Shown here in pieces: positions 51,978 through 60,777 of a stretch of DNA of 64,000 nucleotides. Position 1 is the stretch's first letter. Each line of letters opens with the position of its first letter. The notes under the pieces are model-generated. The model was not told the DNA's origin, did not search any database, and worked only from the letters and a program-made list of their open reading frames with translations. Source of the DNA: Bacillota bacterium (GTDB lineage Bacteria; Bacillota; Clostridia; Christensenellales; Aristaeellaceae); the NCBI GenBank assembly GCA_023421395.1, contig JAEZTL010000053.1:41313-105312 (forward strand), in the 5' to 3' direction. The position numbers and the translations under genes were made by a program.

Positions 51978-53435
51978 TTAATCACCGCCCGGCGGATCGG
52001 TTTCCATGTCGCCCAGCACCGCGTCAGGCTCGCCCTCGGTGATCAGGCCGCGCTCCTCGCGGATACGCGCGATTTCCTCCGCCACTTGGCCGTCGTCCCA
52101 ATCCGGGTGCAGCAGGCGGACCTTGGTCTCGGTGGACACGGCGCCAGCGCGTTCCAGTTTGTCCAGCGTGTCGGCCAGCGTCTGCATGTCGGGCTGCGTA
52201 TTGTCCGCAAATTCGACAGTCAGCTCGCCATCCAACACAAGCTCGCGCGTAAACACCGCCTTGTCCAGCGCAAGGCCCGCGCGCACGATGTCAAGCAGCG
52301 CGTGCCACCAGTAGGTCTTCTTCGTCTCGGCGGTCTGCATCGAGCGGCGTTCCCGTACGTTTAGCGCGGTGCCGCTCTCGGCCCGGCCTTCGATGTCCAG
52401 GCCGCCGGATTGCGGCGCGTACCCCGCGAGGGTCAAGATCCGGCGCACAATGTCGTCGATGGCTTTCTGGTGCTCCTCCGCCCGTATGGATGGCTGAAAC
52501 GTCGTGATGGTCGCCGACTTGTTTTCCGGGTCGATGTTCAGCGCGACATAGGCTTCGTCGGATTTGTTGTACGTCCACTTGATGGCGTTCGGGTCGCTGG
52601 TGGTCGTCGCGAACATCAGATCCCGGACGCTCTTTTCGAGGAATTCCGCGGGCACGATGATCTGCGTCTTGCCCAGGCGGATGTCCCTGAGCATCGACGA
52701 ATACGCTTCGTCCAGCGCAGAGAACAGCGTGTGCAACCCCTCGTAATCGCTGCGCCCGTACGGCTCGTAGGGCTTCAGGCGGTTTGGCAGGCGTGCCGGT
52801 ACGTACGTCGCCAGCAGCATGCCCGTTCCGCTGTTTGCCTCCGGGTTGATCCCCGCCGTTTCAGGCAGATCGGCCAGCGGATGTTCGCGGCCTAGGTCAT
52901 TGGCGCTGCCCTCGAACAACTTTGACGTGATCCTGCCGTCACTGGTGTATCGCTCCTCAAGGCGCCAGATCGTTCCGCCGTCCGCAGTGGTCTTAACCAC
53001 AGCCCAGAACCTGACGGAATCCAGCAGCCCATTGACGTAGTACGGCAGGCCGGCGTCCGCCGGGACGATCCGCAGCAGCGGATAGCCTGCCCGCGCGGTG
53101 TCCCAGTTCCATTTCAGAAACACGCCGCCCAGCGCGGTTTGAAGCTCAACCGCCTGGAGCAGCTTGGAATACAGCGCGTTCCTGTCGGCGATCTCCTGCG
53201 CCCGCTTGCTGGTTTCCTCGTTGTCGTGGGTGATGGTGGGGGAGCCGCAGAACAGAAATCCCGCGGCCATCGACGCAAGGTCGGCGGCGAGCGGGACGTG
53301 AACCTTGGCACACTCGGCCGTTTTCCAGAATCCGCGCGTATCGGCGGAAAGGCGGGTCGGATCCCCGCTGTACCATGCGCCGTTTTCCCGGTACTGCGCC
53401 CACAACCAGGGGATCGGCGGCCATGTGTCAGCCAT
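51978..53435 (-). CDS. Portal protein (SPP1 gp6-like)
   Basis: A 485-residue portal subunit. Typical segments are WPPIPWLWAQYRENGAWYSG near the start, DLAREHPLADLPETAG-like loop, and YAPQSGGLDIEGRAESGTA before the C-terminal helix. It forms the dodecameric DNA entry ring at one capsid vertex. It follows the large terminase with an 8-base overlap. ATG 53435 is chosen for its spacing to GGAGGG. Confidence 0.92.
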   Translation of the reverse strand: MADTWPPIPWLWAQYRENGAWYSGDPTRLSADTRGFWKTAECAKVHVPLAADLASMAAGFLFCGSPTITHDNEETSKRAQEIADRNALYSKLLQAVELQTALGGVFLKWNWDTARAGYPLLRIVPADAGLPYYVNGLLDSVRFWAVVKTTADGGTIWRLEERYTSDGRITSKLFEGSANDLGREHPLADLPETAGINPEANSGTGMLLATYVPARLPNRLKPYEPYGRSDYEGLHTLFSALDEAYSSMLRDIRLGKTQIIVPAEFLEKSVRDLMFATTTSDPNAIKWTYNKSDEAYVALNIDPENKSATITTFQPSIRAEEHQKAIDDIVRRILTLAGYAPQSGGLDIEGRAESGTALNVRERRSMQTAETKKTYWWHALLDIVRAGLALDKAVFTRELVLDGELTVEFADNTQPDMQTLADTLDKLERAGAVSTETKVRLLHPDWDDGQVAEEIARIREERGLITEGEPDAVLGDMETDPPGGD

Positions 53436-54636
53436 TTGCAACCCTCCGTTTCCACTCGCTTTTTTCAGACATGATCAGATAGCCCAGCGCGTCGGGGCCA
53501 TGGTCGTCCTTCTTGACCGGTTTATCCTCGCCGCGCTCCTGCGCTTTCGCGTCCCATACGTAGCCCCGCAACTCGTCGATCAGCCGCACGCACGACGAAT
53601 GGATTCGGACCAGGTCGCGGGAGAACATCGACGAGATCAACTGGATCCGGGCCAGCACGTCGTTGTCTGCCCCGACGACGCGCGCCACGCCATCCTCGCG
53701 GAGCTGCGTGATGAAGCCCTTAGCCGAAGGGTCCACCGCGATCTTTTCAAGCCGCAGCCCCGTTTCATGGCGGCGCAGGAACCGGATCATCGCCTGGCTG
53801 TACCATGCGGGGGAGCGGTCGCCCTCATCCGCCGCCCGGTGAACGTCCTCCGCGATCACATAGAGCCGACCGTCGTCGCCGACGCCGGCCAGGATAAACA
53901 CCGTCGGGTTAGAGTGCCCGTAGTCGACGCCGACCCAGTGCATACGCATTTGCGGCAGCGTCGAAACCACGTGCCGGGCTGGGTCAAATTGCGGATAGAT
54001 CGCGCCCTCGGCGACTGCCCACTTGCCCAGGATATAGCGGTCGTAGTACACCGTTCCGGCATACTCGCGCTTCAGGTTCGCGACGAAAACCGGGTCGAGC
54101 ATGGGATTGTCGTCGATCACGTAGTGCTGGCTATAGATGTCCGCGTCGGATTCCAGGAATTTTTTAAACCAGTGGTTCGGGCCTTCCGGGTTGCCCGTGC
54201 CGTCAAAGACGCTGTTCGGCTTGTCCAGGCGGCTTTTCAGCAGCTGAAAGACTTCTTCGTTCCAGGTCGGGATCTCGTCGCCGTAACCGTACTCGATGGA
54301 CGAGCCGCGGATGCGGGACACGGACGAAATCTTGTCCGCGCCCAACGCGTGGCACGTCCGGCCGAACAGCCGGATGGTGTTTCGTCCCTGGACGATGTTT
54401 CCGACCAGCGTCGGCCCCCACAGGCTGCGCATCGGCTCGAAGATGTTCCGCTCCAGCGTCTGCTGAGTATAGCCCAGCAGCACGATGAGGCCATTGCCGG
54501 TCGTGTTCAGGATGCGCCGCGGGATCACCGTTGAAGAGTCCAGGTATGTTTTCCCGGATCGCGTCGCGCCGATTTTGATATTCCACCGATGATCCGCGCG
54601 CGCAATAAACTCAATCTGCTTCGGGGTCAGCGCCAA
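53428..54636 (-). CDS. Terminase large subunit (PBSX family)
   Basis: A 402-residue packaging motor. The ATPase has Walker A GATRSGKTY and Walker B-like SSIEYGYGDEI; the RNaseH-type nuclease domain has VGVDYGHSNP, AVDPSAKGF and DDHGPDALGYL with the catalytic Asps. The start is a TTG at 54636 (MALTPKQIEF), overlapping the small subunit by 26 bases. It drives DNA into the procapsid and cuts concatemers. Confidence 0.94.
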   Translation of the reverse strand: MALTPKQIEFIARADHRWNIKIGATRSGKTYLDSSTVIPRRILNTTGNGLIVLLGYTQQTLERNIFEPMRSLWGPTLVGNIVQGRNTIRLFGRTCHALGADKISSVSRIRGSSIEYGYGDEIPTWNEEVFQLLKSRLDKPNSVFDGTGNPEGPNHWFKKFLESDADIYSQHYVIDDNPMLDPVFVANLKREYAGTVYYDRYILGKWAVAEGAIYPQFDPARHVVSTLPQMRMHWVGVDYGHSNPTVFILAGVGDDGRLYVIAEDVHRAADEGDRSPAWYSQAMIRFLRRHETGLRLEKIAVDPSAKGFITQLREDGVARVVGADNDVLARIQLISSMFSRDLVRIHSSCVRLIDELRGYVWDAKAQERGEDKPVKKDDHGPDALGYLIMSEKSEWKRRVANG

Positions 54637-55069
54637 ATTTCACACCTGCCAGAAGCTCGGCGGCCTTGACCAGCGCGTCCGCCTCGCTCTCATCCTTGGG
54701 CCTGTCGCGCCAGACGTCGGGCCGCCGGTTCTTCAGCCAGAAGATTTGCGCGGTCGTGTCGGGGATAACCATCTTCCGGGTCACGCGCCGCTTGACGCCA
54801 TCCGGCGAATGCTCGACCATGGTTTCGTCGTACTCGTAGCCCAGCGCGCGTTTCAGTAGGGCGTTTTCAACCTGGACGTCCACGACTTCCTGGCCCCTTT
54901 TTAGGGACTCGGAAATCTCGGGATAGCGTTTGCACCACTCGTACAACGTATCAGGATTGATCTTGCATTTTAATGCAATCTGCTCACGTGTCAGCCCGTC
55001 CCGCGCCCATGCTTCCAGCAGTGTCAGGCCGTCAGCCGTCAACCAGTATTCGTATTTGCCTTTAGCCAC
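54611..55069 (-). CDS. Terminase small subunit
   Basis: A 152-residue DNA-recognition subunit. A helix-turn-helix (GLTREQIALKCKINPDTLYE, WCKRYPEI) is followed by an oligomerisation helix and an acidic C-terminus that would contact the large subunit. GTG at 55069 follows AAAGGAGG by nine bases. First gene of the late operon, behind the promoter at 55170. Confidence 0.88.
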   Translation of the reverse strand: MAKGKYEYWLTADGLTLLEAWARDGLTREQIALKCKINPDTLYEWCKRYPEISESLKRGQEVVDVQVENALLKRALGYEYDETMVEHSPDGVKRRVTRKMVIPDTTAQIFWLKNRRPDVWRDRPKDESEADALVKAAELLAGVKFGADPEAD

Positions 55070-55076
55070 GGCCGGC

Positions 55077-55157
55077 GACCTCCTTTCGCCGCATAGAAAA
55101 GCCACCCCGGGCGCCTATGTCCCGGAGCGGCTCTGGTGCTGACCCGCGCGGTCAGCA
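55077..55157 (-). promoter_or_regulatory. Late leader with two hairpins before the terminase gene
   Basis: Between late promoter and terminase: a perfect 8-bp hairpin (TGCTGACC/GGTCAGCA, 55137-55157) and a second stem (AGCC..CCGGG with CCCGG..GGCT) followed by TTTTC. The second looks like a terminator or attenuator ahead of the late genes. Confidence 0.5.
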
Positions 55158-55169
55158 TTTCACACTGCC

Positions 55170-55178
55170 ATTATAACA
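55170..55178 (-). promoter_or_regulatory. Candidate late promoter (extended -10)
   Basis: Leftward TGTTATAAT (TGn then TATAAT) overlaps the stop of the ArpU-like gene. No -35 is visible 17 bases upstream, consistent with activation by that protein. It would drive all structural and lysis genes. Confidence 0.65.
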
Positions 55179-55605
55179 CACTTGGAAGTGGCTTTTTGTG
55201 GCGTATTTTCTCGAACTCGGACAACGCGCATCCGTGCAAGCGGAACACCCATCGCATATCGTAGCTCATCGCTTCCGAGATCCGGTCCCAGCTCCAGTCA
55301 TTGACGTACCGCCAGGTGAGAATATCCCGGTGCCTGCCGTCCGGCAACGCGGCGATCTGCGCCTCGATCACCCGCGTCAGATCCACGTACTCGTCAATCC
55401 GGCGGTCGATCTCCCGGGCGAGGTCCACCAGCTTGCAGGCGTACCGCTCGACGCTGCTGTCCCGGTGCTGGGCACCCGGCATGCCGCCGGTGTACCCGCC
55501 GGTGCGCCGCATGGCAAGGGCCTCGTAGCGCGTCCTGCGCTCACACAGGGCATCGATGCGCTTGTCCATGCGGGTCAGCTGACGCAGGTAGGTTTTCGCG
55601 TCCAT
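55171..55605 (-). CDS. ArpU/DUF1492-like late transcription regulator
   Basis: A 144-residue helical protein with a sigma-70 region-4-like C-terminus (LTWRYVNDWSWDRISEAMS). It resembles ArpU/RinA-type regulators that switch on phage late genes and sit just before the terminase. The stop overlaps the extended -10 promoter. Residues 1-60 form coiled-coil helices. Confidence 0.82.
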   Translation of the reverse strand: MDAKTYLRQLTRMDKRIDALCERRTRYEALAMRRTGGYTGGMPGAQHRDSSVERYACKLVDLAREIDRRIDEYVDLTRVIEAQIAALPDGRHRDILTWRYVNDWSWDRISEAMSYDMRWVFRLHGCALSEFEKIRHKKPLPSVL

Positions 55606-55808
55606 CAGTCGTCCTCCTTCACAAAAACAACAGCAGTCGGCGCAGCCTCAATCACCGTGCCGTCCTCCATCTCGACGATGGCTACGGGATACCTTATTTC
55701 TCCAGCCGGTGCACTCCCGATAGTCAGCCCTGCCGGAACCGGCTGTGAATAATCCGCCCAGCGGTGAAACAATCCTGGCGCGCCCTTCACTTTACATTTA
55801 CGCGTCAT
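55605..55808 (-). CDS. Small hypothetical phage protein
   Basis: A 67-residue beta-rich protein (APGLFHRWADYSQPVPAG, VAIVEMEDGTVIEAAPTAV). The shape is that of a small SH3-like fold often seen in phage genomes. It overlaps both neighbours by 1-4 bases. Function unknown. Confidence 0.7.
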   Translation of the reverse strand: MTRKCKVKGAPGLFHRWADYSQPVPAGLTIGSAPAGEIRYPVAIVEMEDGTVIEAAPTAVVFVKEDD

Positions 55809-56104
55809 GGCTCAACACCCCACTCCGCCGACTGCTTGCGCACGATGGCCTCGACGATCGTCGTGGCAACGGCGGCCACCTGAATCGCCTCGCGCTTGAT
55901 CGCCTCGAAGCCGCCGCGCTCCGGCTTGACGTGGGCCGTCTTAAAGCACGTCTCGTTGACCGCCTCGCACAGCTCCCCGTATTCCTCGCCCAAGATTGAC
56001 ATCCACTCGAACATGTGATTACCCGACTGGTCGCCCCACTTGTCGTTCTGCCGCTGCCGCTCAGCGGCCACCAGCTCCAGCGCGTATTGCATGATCGGTT
56101 CCAT
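55805..56104 (-). CDS. MazG-like nucleotide pyrophosphohydrolase
   Basis: A 99-residue all-helical protein with the MazG-like EEYGELCEAVNE motif and IKREAIQVAAVATTIVEAI. The E-x2-E ... E-x2-D-type metal site is partly visible. Phage MazG-like proteins hydrolyse NTPs or ppGpp; the exact activity is unknown. Confidence 0.8.
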   Translation of the reverse strand: MEPIMQYALELVAAERQRQNDKWGDQSGNHMFEWMSILGEEYGELCEAVNETCFKTAHVKPERGGFEAIKREAIQVAAVATTIVEAIVRKQSAEWGVEP

Positions 56105-56108
56105 CAGC

Positions 56109-56426
56109 TCAGCCCCTTTCCGCTTGTTTGAGAATTTCGAGCGCGTCTTCCCGGCCGTATGCCACGCCGGCGACGCCGCCGCTCCGGTTGATCTTGTCTA
56201 TTTGTGCAGCCTGCAGGTCCGATAGGACACCCAGCTTCGGACGTTTGACTTCGATGCCCACAAACCGGCCCGTGCGCGGCGCAATGAGGATGATGTCGGG
56301 GATCCCCGTCCGCTGGTAGGGTCCGCCGTGGGTCTTTATGACCCACTTGACGCCCGCGGCCTTCAGCGCCCGGACGATGTCGCTCACGATGGACTTTTCG
56401 AGGGGAATTGTCCTGTCAGTGCTCAT
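56109..56426 (-). CDS. VRR-NUC domain nuclease
   Basis: A 105-residue PD-(D/E)xK-type nuclease. The core HGGPYQRTGIPDIILI and FVGIEVKRPKLGVLS gives the Asp and Glu-x-Lys active site. Stand-alone VRR-NUC proteins are common in phage replication modules and cut branched DNA in related enzymes. Confidence 0.9.
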   Translation of the reverse strand: MSTDRTIPLEKSIVSDIVRALKAAGVKWVIKTHGGPYQRTGIPDIILIAPRTGRFVGIEVKRPKLGVLSDLQAAQIDKINRSGGVAGVAYGREDALEILKQAERG

Positions 56427-56445
56427 TTTGTTCCTCCTGCATTGT

Positions 56446-56886
56446 TCAAAATCGAAATCGTTCCTGTCGGGCGACCGTCTCGGGCGTGGGCACCTCCACA
56501 GTAGCGGTGGCGGTGGAGGCCGGCGCTATTGAGCGCTCCGCCTCCCGAATGATCTGCTCCAGCCGCCACTGCGCGCTGGCCATGGCGCGGACGTCGCACG
56601 CCTGGCGTGCCCGCTCCACTTGGTCCAAATAATTGTTGATCGTCTGGCGCATGGCCTCCGGATGCTCGTGGTAGGGGAAATCTTCAAGCAGCCACTTCGC
56701 CCAGGCTTCGGTATCGTCAGGCGCGGCCTTCAGCGCGTGGCGCTCATCATAGATCCGCTGGCGCAACTTCCTGATACCCGGCGCGTATTGCTGCTGCGTT
56801 TCCTCCGGCAGCGCCTCGATGGCCCGGAGGCGCGCTTCGTCAGAATGAACGGCGTCGATAATTCGCTGAATTCGGCCCGAAATCAT
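56446..56886 (-). CDS. Hypothetical phage protein of the replication region
   Basis: A 146-residue, helical protein (RIQRIIDAVHSDEARLRAIE, YLDQVERARQACDVRAMAS). No family recognised. Start ATG overlaps the stop of the upstream frame. It may be a transcription regulator or helicase accessory; position only. Confidence 0.65.
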   Translation of the reverse strand: MISGRIQRIIDAVHSDEARLRAIEALPEETQQQYAPGIRKLRQRIYDERHALKAAPDDTEAWAKWLLEDFPYHEHPEAMRQTINNYLDQVERARQACDVRAMASAQWRLEQIIREAERSIAPASTATATVEVPTPETVARQERFRF

Positions 56887-57230
56887 GCGAGATTCACGTC
56901 CTTTCGGGGGTGTGCTCCAATCCGTGGAGCACGGCGGAGATCGAGGAAAGTCCCGAATTTGCTTGAGTTTCTGGGGCTGTGCTCCTGTGCTCCCTTTTTT
57001 TCGCACATACCATGCGTATATGGAATTACGCTTTTCTCTTCGCCGGTGAGGTGCAAGTCGCCATCAATACACATAAATTCCAAATAATGGGGTATAGGGA
57101 GCACATTGGTGTAATCCTCCATACATATTGCAGATTTAAGCGTTCCGATACGTCTGTATTGTGCTTGTTGCACAAACGCCCGTGCTCCAAGCCTTGGAGC
57201 ACGCAGGAGCACAGGGAGCACGCGCGCCAT
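56883..57230 (-). CDS. Possible 115-aa protein overlapping the GGAGCAC repeat array
   Basis: A continuous frame whose ATG overlaps the primase-helicase stop (TGATG) and whose stop overlaps the next start (ATGA), so it fits the coupled operon exactly. Its termini repeat RAPRLGA and RAPRIGA, encoded by the two palindromes. The middle (EDYTNVLPIPHYLEFMCIDG) looks coding. Against it: the repeats occur in more than one phase, suggesting a DNA signal. Both roles may hold. Confidence 0.4.
   Translation of the reverse strand: MARVLPVLLRAPRLGARAFVQQAQYRRIGTLKSAICMEDYTNVLPIPHYLEFMCIDGDLHLTGEEKSVIPYTHGMCEKKGAQEHSPRNSSKFGTFLDLRRAPRIGAHPRKDVNLA
56912..57221. repeat. Array of nine GGAGCAC heptamers with two 21-bp inverted repeats
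   Basis: GTGCTCC or its complement GGAGCAC starts at 56912, 56926, 56979, 56987, 57098, 57182, 57196, 57206 and 57215. The pair at 57182-57202 is a perfect palindrome (GTGCTCCAAG C CTTGGAGCAC); 56912-56932 has the same arms with a different centre. Beside the primase-helicase gene this could be a replication origin with iterons, or an operator array. Confidence 0.7.
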
Positions 57231-59830
57231 CAAAACGGAAGCTCCGAATCGTCGATCTCGGGAAGTCCGCTTATCTGAACCGGCTGCGCGTCGCTGGGCT
57301 CGGTCATCTGGAAGCACACCATCCACGATTGGCCGCCATCCATACGCCGCCTCACAAAGCTCCTCACATTATCCCGGTCGGGCCTTGCCGTCACCTTGAT
57401 CAGGTCATTGTCCGCCAGATAGCGCATGGTCTTGTTGTACGAGTACCCGGCCTTCTCCAGCGCCTCTCGGAGCACCGTAGGGAAGATCAGCATGAAGTCC
57501 GCGTCGGCGTCCTCCGGGCGCCCGAAGCGCTGCCCGTGGCAGTCGTCGGTGAACTGTTTCCGGTTGGACAGCACCCAGTCGATCATGAACCGGTGTGCCT
57601 TCTGGTTTGTGTCGTCCTCCTCGTTGGTGCCGAGCATGCCGATGATCTCGCGGGCCATGCCCATGGCGGCCAGGTACGCCTGCTGCGTGTCCGCGCCCCA
57701 GATCCAGCGGTCGGCGCACATGTCGGCCAACGTGACGAGGGCGACGCTTGAAATGTGGCTGCGGCTGTTCTCCGCGCACGTCTTGAGCAGTTCCGCCCTG
57801 ATGCTGTCAAAGAGCGACTTGAGCTTTGATATATCCGCCTGGAGCAGCTCGTCGATAAAGCGTTTGCCCGCATGGCCGTAATGGTCGCCGACAATGTCAT
57901 ACATGGCTGCCGCGTCGGATTCGTCCGGAAAAGGTTTCCCGTAGAGCTCGAGCGCGCGGGTGGATACGCCGGTGGCCGTGGCGTTCATGACGAGCTCCAC
58001 CTCGCCGTTTGCGAGGATCACGCTTCGCCACGTCGCCTGCTGCTGCAATCCGCCGTCCCTGGCGCCCCGGCTGCGGCCCTTGCCCTCCGAAAGCATGTAA
58101 ACGAGCTTCTCGATGTACTCCTGTTTTGTTCCGGCCAGCTGGCGCTCGTTGAGGCCCAGCGGGAGATCTCCGAAAAAGCTGACGGTTCGCTCGATGCCGA
58201 CCTGTGTGGCATTGAAGCTCATGCGCAGGTGCTCGGGGTTCCCCCAGGCGGAGAGCGCGCACATCATGGCGGCAGTCTTGCCGCCCTTGGAGTCGCCCCA
58301 GTTGTAGACCATGAAGATGCGCTGCCCGAGGAGCTTCAAAAGCGGCGCGGCGAAGCCGGCGGCCATGATGAAACGGAAGAGGCTCCGCTCCCGGTGCGGG
58401 CGCATGGCCTCGCGCCATACATCAAGTGCGCCACTCGTTTGCCCAACCGTTGCGTAACCGCGCATGGCGCCGTCGATGTCGAGGTCAAAGCCCTCCGCGG
58501 CGAGCGGCATGAAGGTCTTATCGTCGATCCACCCGTAGCGGGACACGCGCCGCACCCGGGGGATGAGGTCCGAATTGTGCCGTTCCAGCGCGGACAGCCA
58601 GCGGACCAGCGCACCGCCGTTCTCGCTGTTGGCGTCGATGCCATATTCCGAGAGTGCGACGATGGACCGCGCCGCCGCGAGGGTGGTTCGTGGGTAGCGC
58701 ACGGTAGACCATGCGCCGCCTTTTCGGAAGGCGAGCTCGACTTTCACGTCGCCCAACTCGCCGACCAGAGTCCGGGTGATAAAGATCGGGGTCCAGCAGA
58801 AGGGCGCGGGCTCCAGCGCACCGGATTTCGGGTCGCTTTGATATATTCCGCCCTCGTCGATTTCGTATCCCGGGGGGATGCGCAGTTTGACGGGCGCGTC
58901 TTCAAGGCCCGGCAGCGCCGGGATGCTGGCGGCTTCGAGGTTGATGGGGTCGGCGTGGCCGGCGATTTCCCAAAGGATCTGCCCCGCCTTGTCCCCCTCG
59001 GTGATGAACAGAGAACTGGGATCTTTGATGCCGTTGTGCGCGCTGCAGGAGAAGGCCCGCATAGCGCCCGCGTAGCCCGCTTCATGCAGGGCCTCGCAGA
59101 CGTGCCGGTAGAGCGTGCGGCCGCCTTTGTCGGGTTCGACGTGCAGGTAGATCTCCGGGATGGTCTTGAGCAGCGCCGCATGCTCCGGTTTGAAGGTGGA
59201 CGCGCCGGGCACGCCCAGCGCCTGAATGCCCAGGTGCCAGAGCGTTTGCGCGTCGCTTTCGCCCTCGACGAGCACGACACGGCCGGCCGCGCGGATCTCG
59301 TCCATACGCCAGAGCCCGTACAGGGTGAGCGAGCTGCCGCGCCGCCACTGGAATCGGGGGTCATGTCCCCGTGGCATGCGCATGCGCCGGGCGACGACCT
59401 TGCCGCCCTCGTCCATGTAGGGGACTTCAACGTACTTTTGCTTGTAGCCGTCGGTTACACCGAGGGATATAAGGAATTCCTCGGGGAGGCGCTTTTCAAG
59501 GGCGTATTCCTTGATCGTGTAACGTTGCTCCGACGCCGGGCGCGGAGGCTCCGGCTTCACGCCGGCCAGCGCACAGAGCTTCTTGTAAGCTTCTTTGGTG
59601 GTGATCCCTTCAGCTTTTGCAAGGAAGCTGGTGGCGTTCCCGCTTCCACACCCAACCTCACACTTCCACAGCCCGTTTTGTGTGTTGAACCAGAAGGAAG
59701 GCTCCCTTTCAGCGTGGAAGGGGCAGCAGGAGCGCATCTTGTTTTTCCCGGCGCTGGTGATTGGCGTATGGATGTACTGCCGGTAGAAATCCGGCCAGCT
59801 TATGAGGTTGTCAATATTGGGATGTTGCAT
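57230..59830 (-). CDS. Primase-helicase (CHC2 zinc finger, TOPRIM, DUF927)
   Basis: An 866-residue replication protein. The N-terminus has a zinc-ribbon primase motif (CCPFHAEREPSFWFNTQNG, then WKCEVGCGSG). A TOPRIM part follows (VVLVEGESDAQTLWHLG, VEPDKGGR). The C-terminal half is a DUF927-type P-loop ATPase with Walker A NWGDSKGGKTAAM and a conserved NGEVELVMNATATG segment. It should unwind DNA and prime synthesis at the phage fork. No separate DNA polymerase is in the window. Confidence 0.9.
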   Translation of the reverse strand: MQHPNIDNLISWPDFYRQYIHTPITSAGKNKMRSCCPFHAEREPSFWFNTQNGLWKCEVGCGSGNATSFLAKAEGITTKEAYKKLCALAGVKPEPPRPASEQRYTIKEYALEKRLPEEFLISLGVTDGYKQKYVEVPYMDEGGKVVARRMRMPRGHDPRFQWRRGSSLTLYGLWRMDEIRAAGRVVLVEGESDAQTLWHLGIQALGVPGASTFKPEHAALLKTIPEIYLHVEPDKGGRTLYRHVCEALHEAGYAGAMRAFSCSAHNGIKDPSSLFITEGDKAGQILWEIAGHADPINLEAASIPALPGLEDAPVKLRIPPGYEIDEGGIYQSDPKSGALEPAPFCWTPIFITRTLVGELGDVKVELAFRKGGAWSTVRYPRTTLAAARSIVALSEYGIDANSENGGALVRWLSALERHNSDLIPRVRRVSRYGWIDDKTFMPLAAEGFDLDIDGAMRGYATVGQTSGALDVWREAMRPHRERSLFRFIMAAGFAAPLLKLLGQRIFMVYNWGDSKGGKTAAMMCALSAWGNPEHLRMSFNATQVGIERTVSFFGDLPLGLNERQLAGTKQEYIEKLVYMLSEGKGRSRGARDGGLQQQATWRSVILANGEVELVMNATATGVSTRALELYGKPFPDESDAAAMYDIVGDHYGHAGKRFIDELLQADISKLKSLFDSIRAELLKTCAENSRSHISSVALVTLADMCADRWIWGADTQQAYLAAMGMAREIIGMLGTNEEDDTNQKAHRFMIDWVLSNRKQFTDDCHGQRFGRPEDADADFMLIFPTVLREALEKAGYSYNKTMRYLADNDLIKVTARPDRDNVRSFVRRRMDGGQSWMVCFQMTEPSDAQPVQISGLPEIDDSELPF

Positions 59831-59910
59831 GACGCCCTCCTACGGTTGATGGCGCCGGGAAGGACAGGCCTCCCCGGCGCAGTGCTGCGTGGCGCCTTAC
59901 GCGCGGTGCT

Positions 59911-60777
59911 TCATGCGCCTGCGCGGCGCGACTTCTTTTCGGAGGGCAACTCGGCGAACGGGAGTTCTTCGTCGCCGATCGGTTCGAACGCACCCTCCAC
60001 GGGTACGTCTTCCGGCGCCGCTGCGGATGGCTGCGTGTATTCACCTGTAGGCTGCTCGGCCGTGGCGTAGTCGTCGCCGGAGATCCCGAAGTTCTGCGCG
60101 GCGCCGCTGAAGGTGTCGGCGTACTGTTTGACGCGCTCGGCCTCGCCGGGCGGGAGGATGGCTACAGCCTCAAATACCGGGACGCTGTAGTCGATGCCAT
60201 CCTTGTTCTGCGCGGTCTTGAGTGTGACTCTGGTGATGACGCTGTACATCTTCTTGCGGCCCAGCATGACCTTCGTCCGGTACTTGTCGTACGCCTGGAG
60301 CGCGGTCGGCGGCAGCGTCATGATCATCGGGAAGATGTCGCCCTCACGCAGGATGTAGAGGCGGCGCATGTTCTTGCACGCCTTGCCGCGCCCGCCGCGG
60401 CCACTGCCAAACTGATTGTAGGGGCAGGGTTCGCAGGCGATGAGCTCGCCGGTCTCCGTGTTGTGGCCTTCCTCGCCGTCCAGAGACGCGCACACAGGGG
60501 CCTTGTCATCGCCCTTGCCGAACTCGCCCGCCCACAGGCCGTTGGCCTTGTGGCTGAACAGGATCACGCCCTGAATGTTCATGGCGACGACCGCCTCCTC
60601 TTCGCCGGGGTCCGTCACCTTGAAGACGCCCGCGCCGGCCGCCGCGATCTGGATGCGGCCGTAGGGGAACCGGTCCATGTCCTGCATTTCCTCGCGGATG
60701 TCGTGAAGCTCCTGCGCGCTGGGCGCGTACTGAATTTCATTCTTGACGACCGCGAGCTCGTTGATCTTATTCGCCAT
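59911..60777 (-). CDS. Replication/recombination-associated protein with Cys cluster
   Basis: A 288-residue protein common in Clostridial phages, probably single-stranded-DNA-binding-like but unnamed. A likely zinc motif is CEPCPYNQFGSGRGGRGKAC, followed by RRLYILREGDIFPMIMTLPP. The C-terminus is acidic and Pro-rich, like SSB tails, ending in basic residues. It lies between the primase and two small helical genes. Confidence 0.68.
   Translation of the reverse strand: MANKINELAVVKNEIQYAPSAQELHDIREEMQDMDRFPYGRIQIAAAGAGVFKVTDPGEEEAVVAMNIQGVILFSHKANGLWAGEFGKGDDKAPVCASLDGEEGHNTETGELIACEPCPYNQFGSGRGGRGKACKNMRRLYILREGDIFPMIMTLPPTALQAYDKYRTKVMLGRKKMYSVITRVTLKTAQNKDGIDYSVPVFEAVAILPPGEAERVKQYADTFSGAAQNFGISGDDYATAEQPTGEYTQPSAAAPEDVPVEGAFEPIGDEELPFAELPSEKKSRRAGA

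Noticed and set aside
56912..57221. CRISPR array
   Set aside because: The heptamers are too short, irregularly spaced and in both orientations; no cas genes.
57872..60070. Long open frame on the + strand (about 730 codons)
   Set aside because: Antisense shadow of the primase-helicase, which has clear motifs on the other strand.
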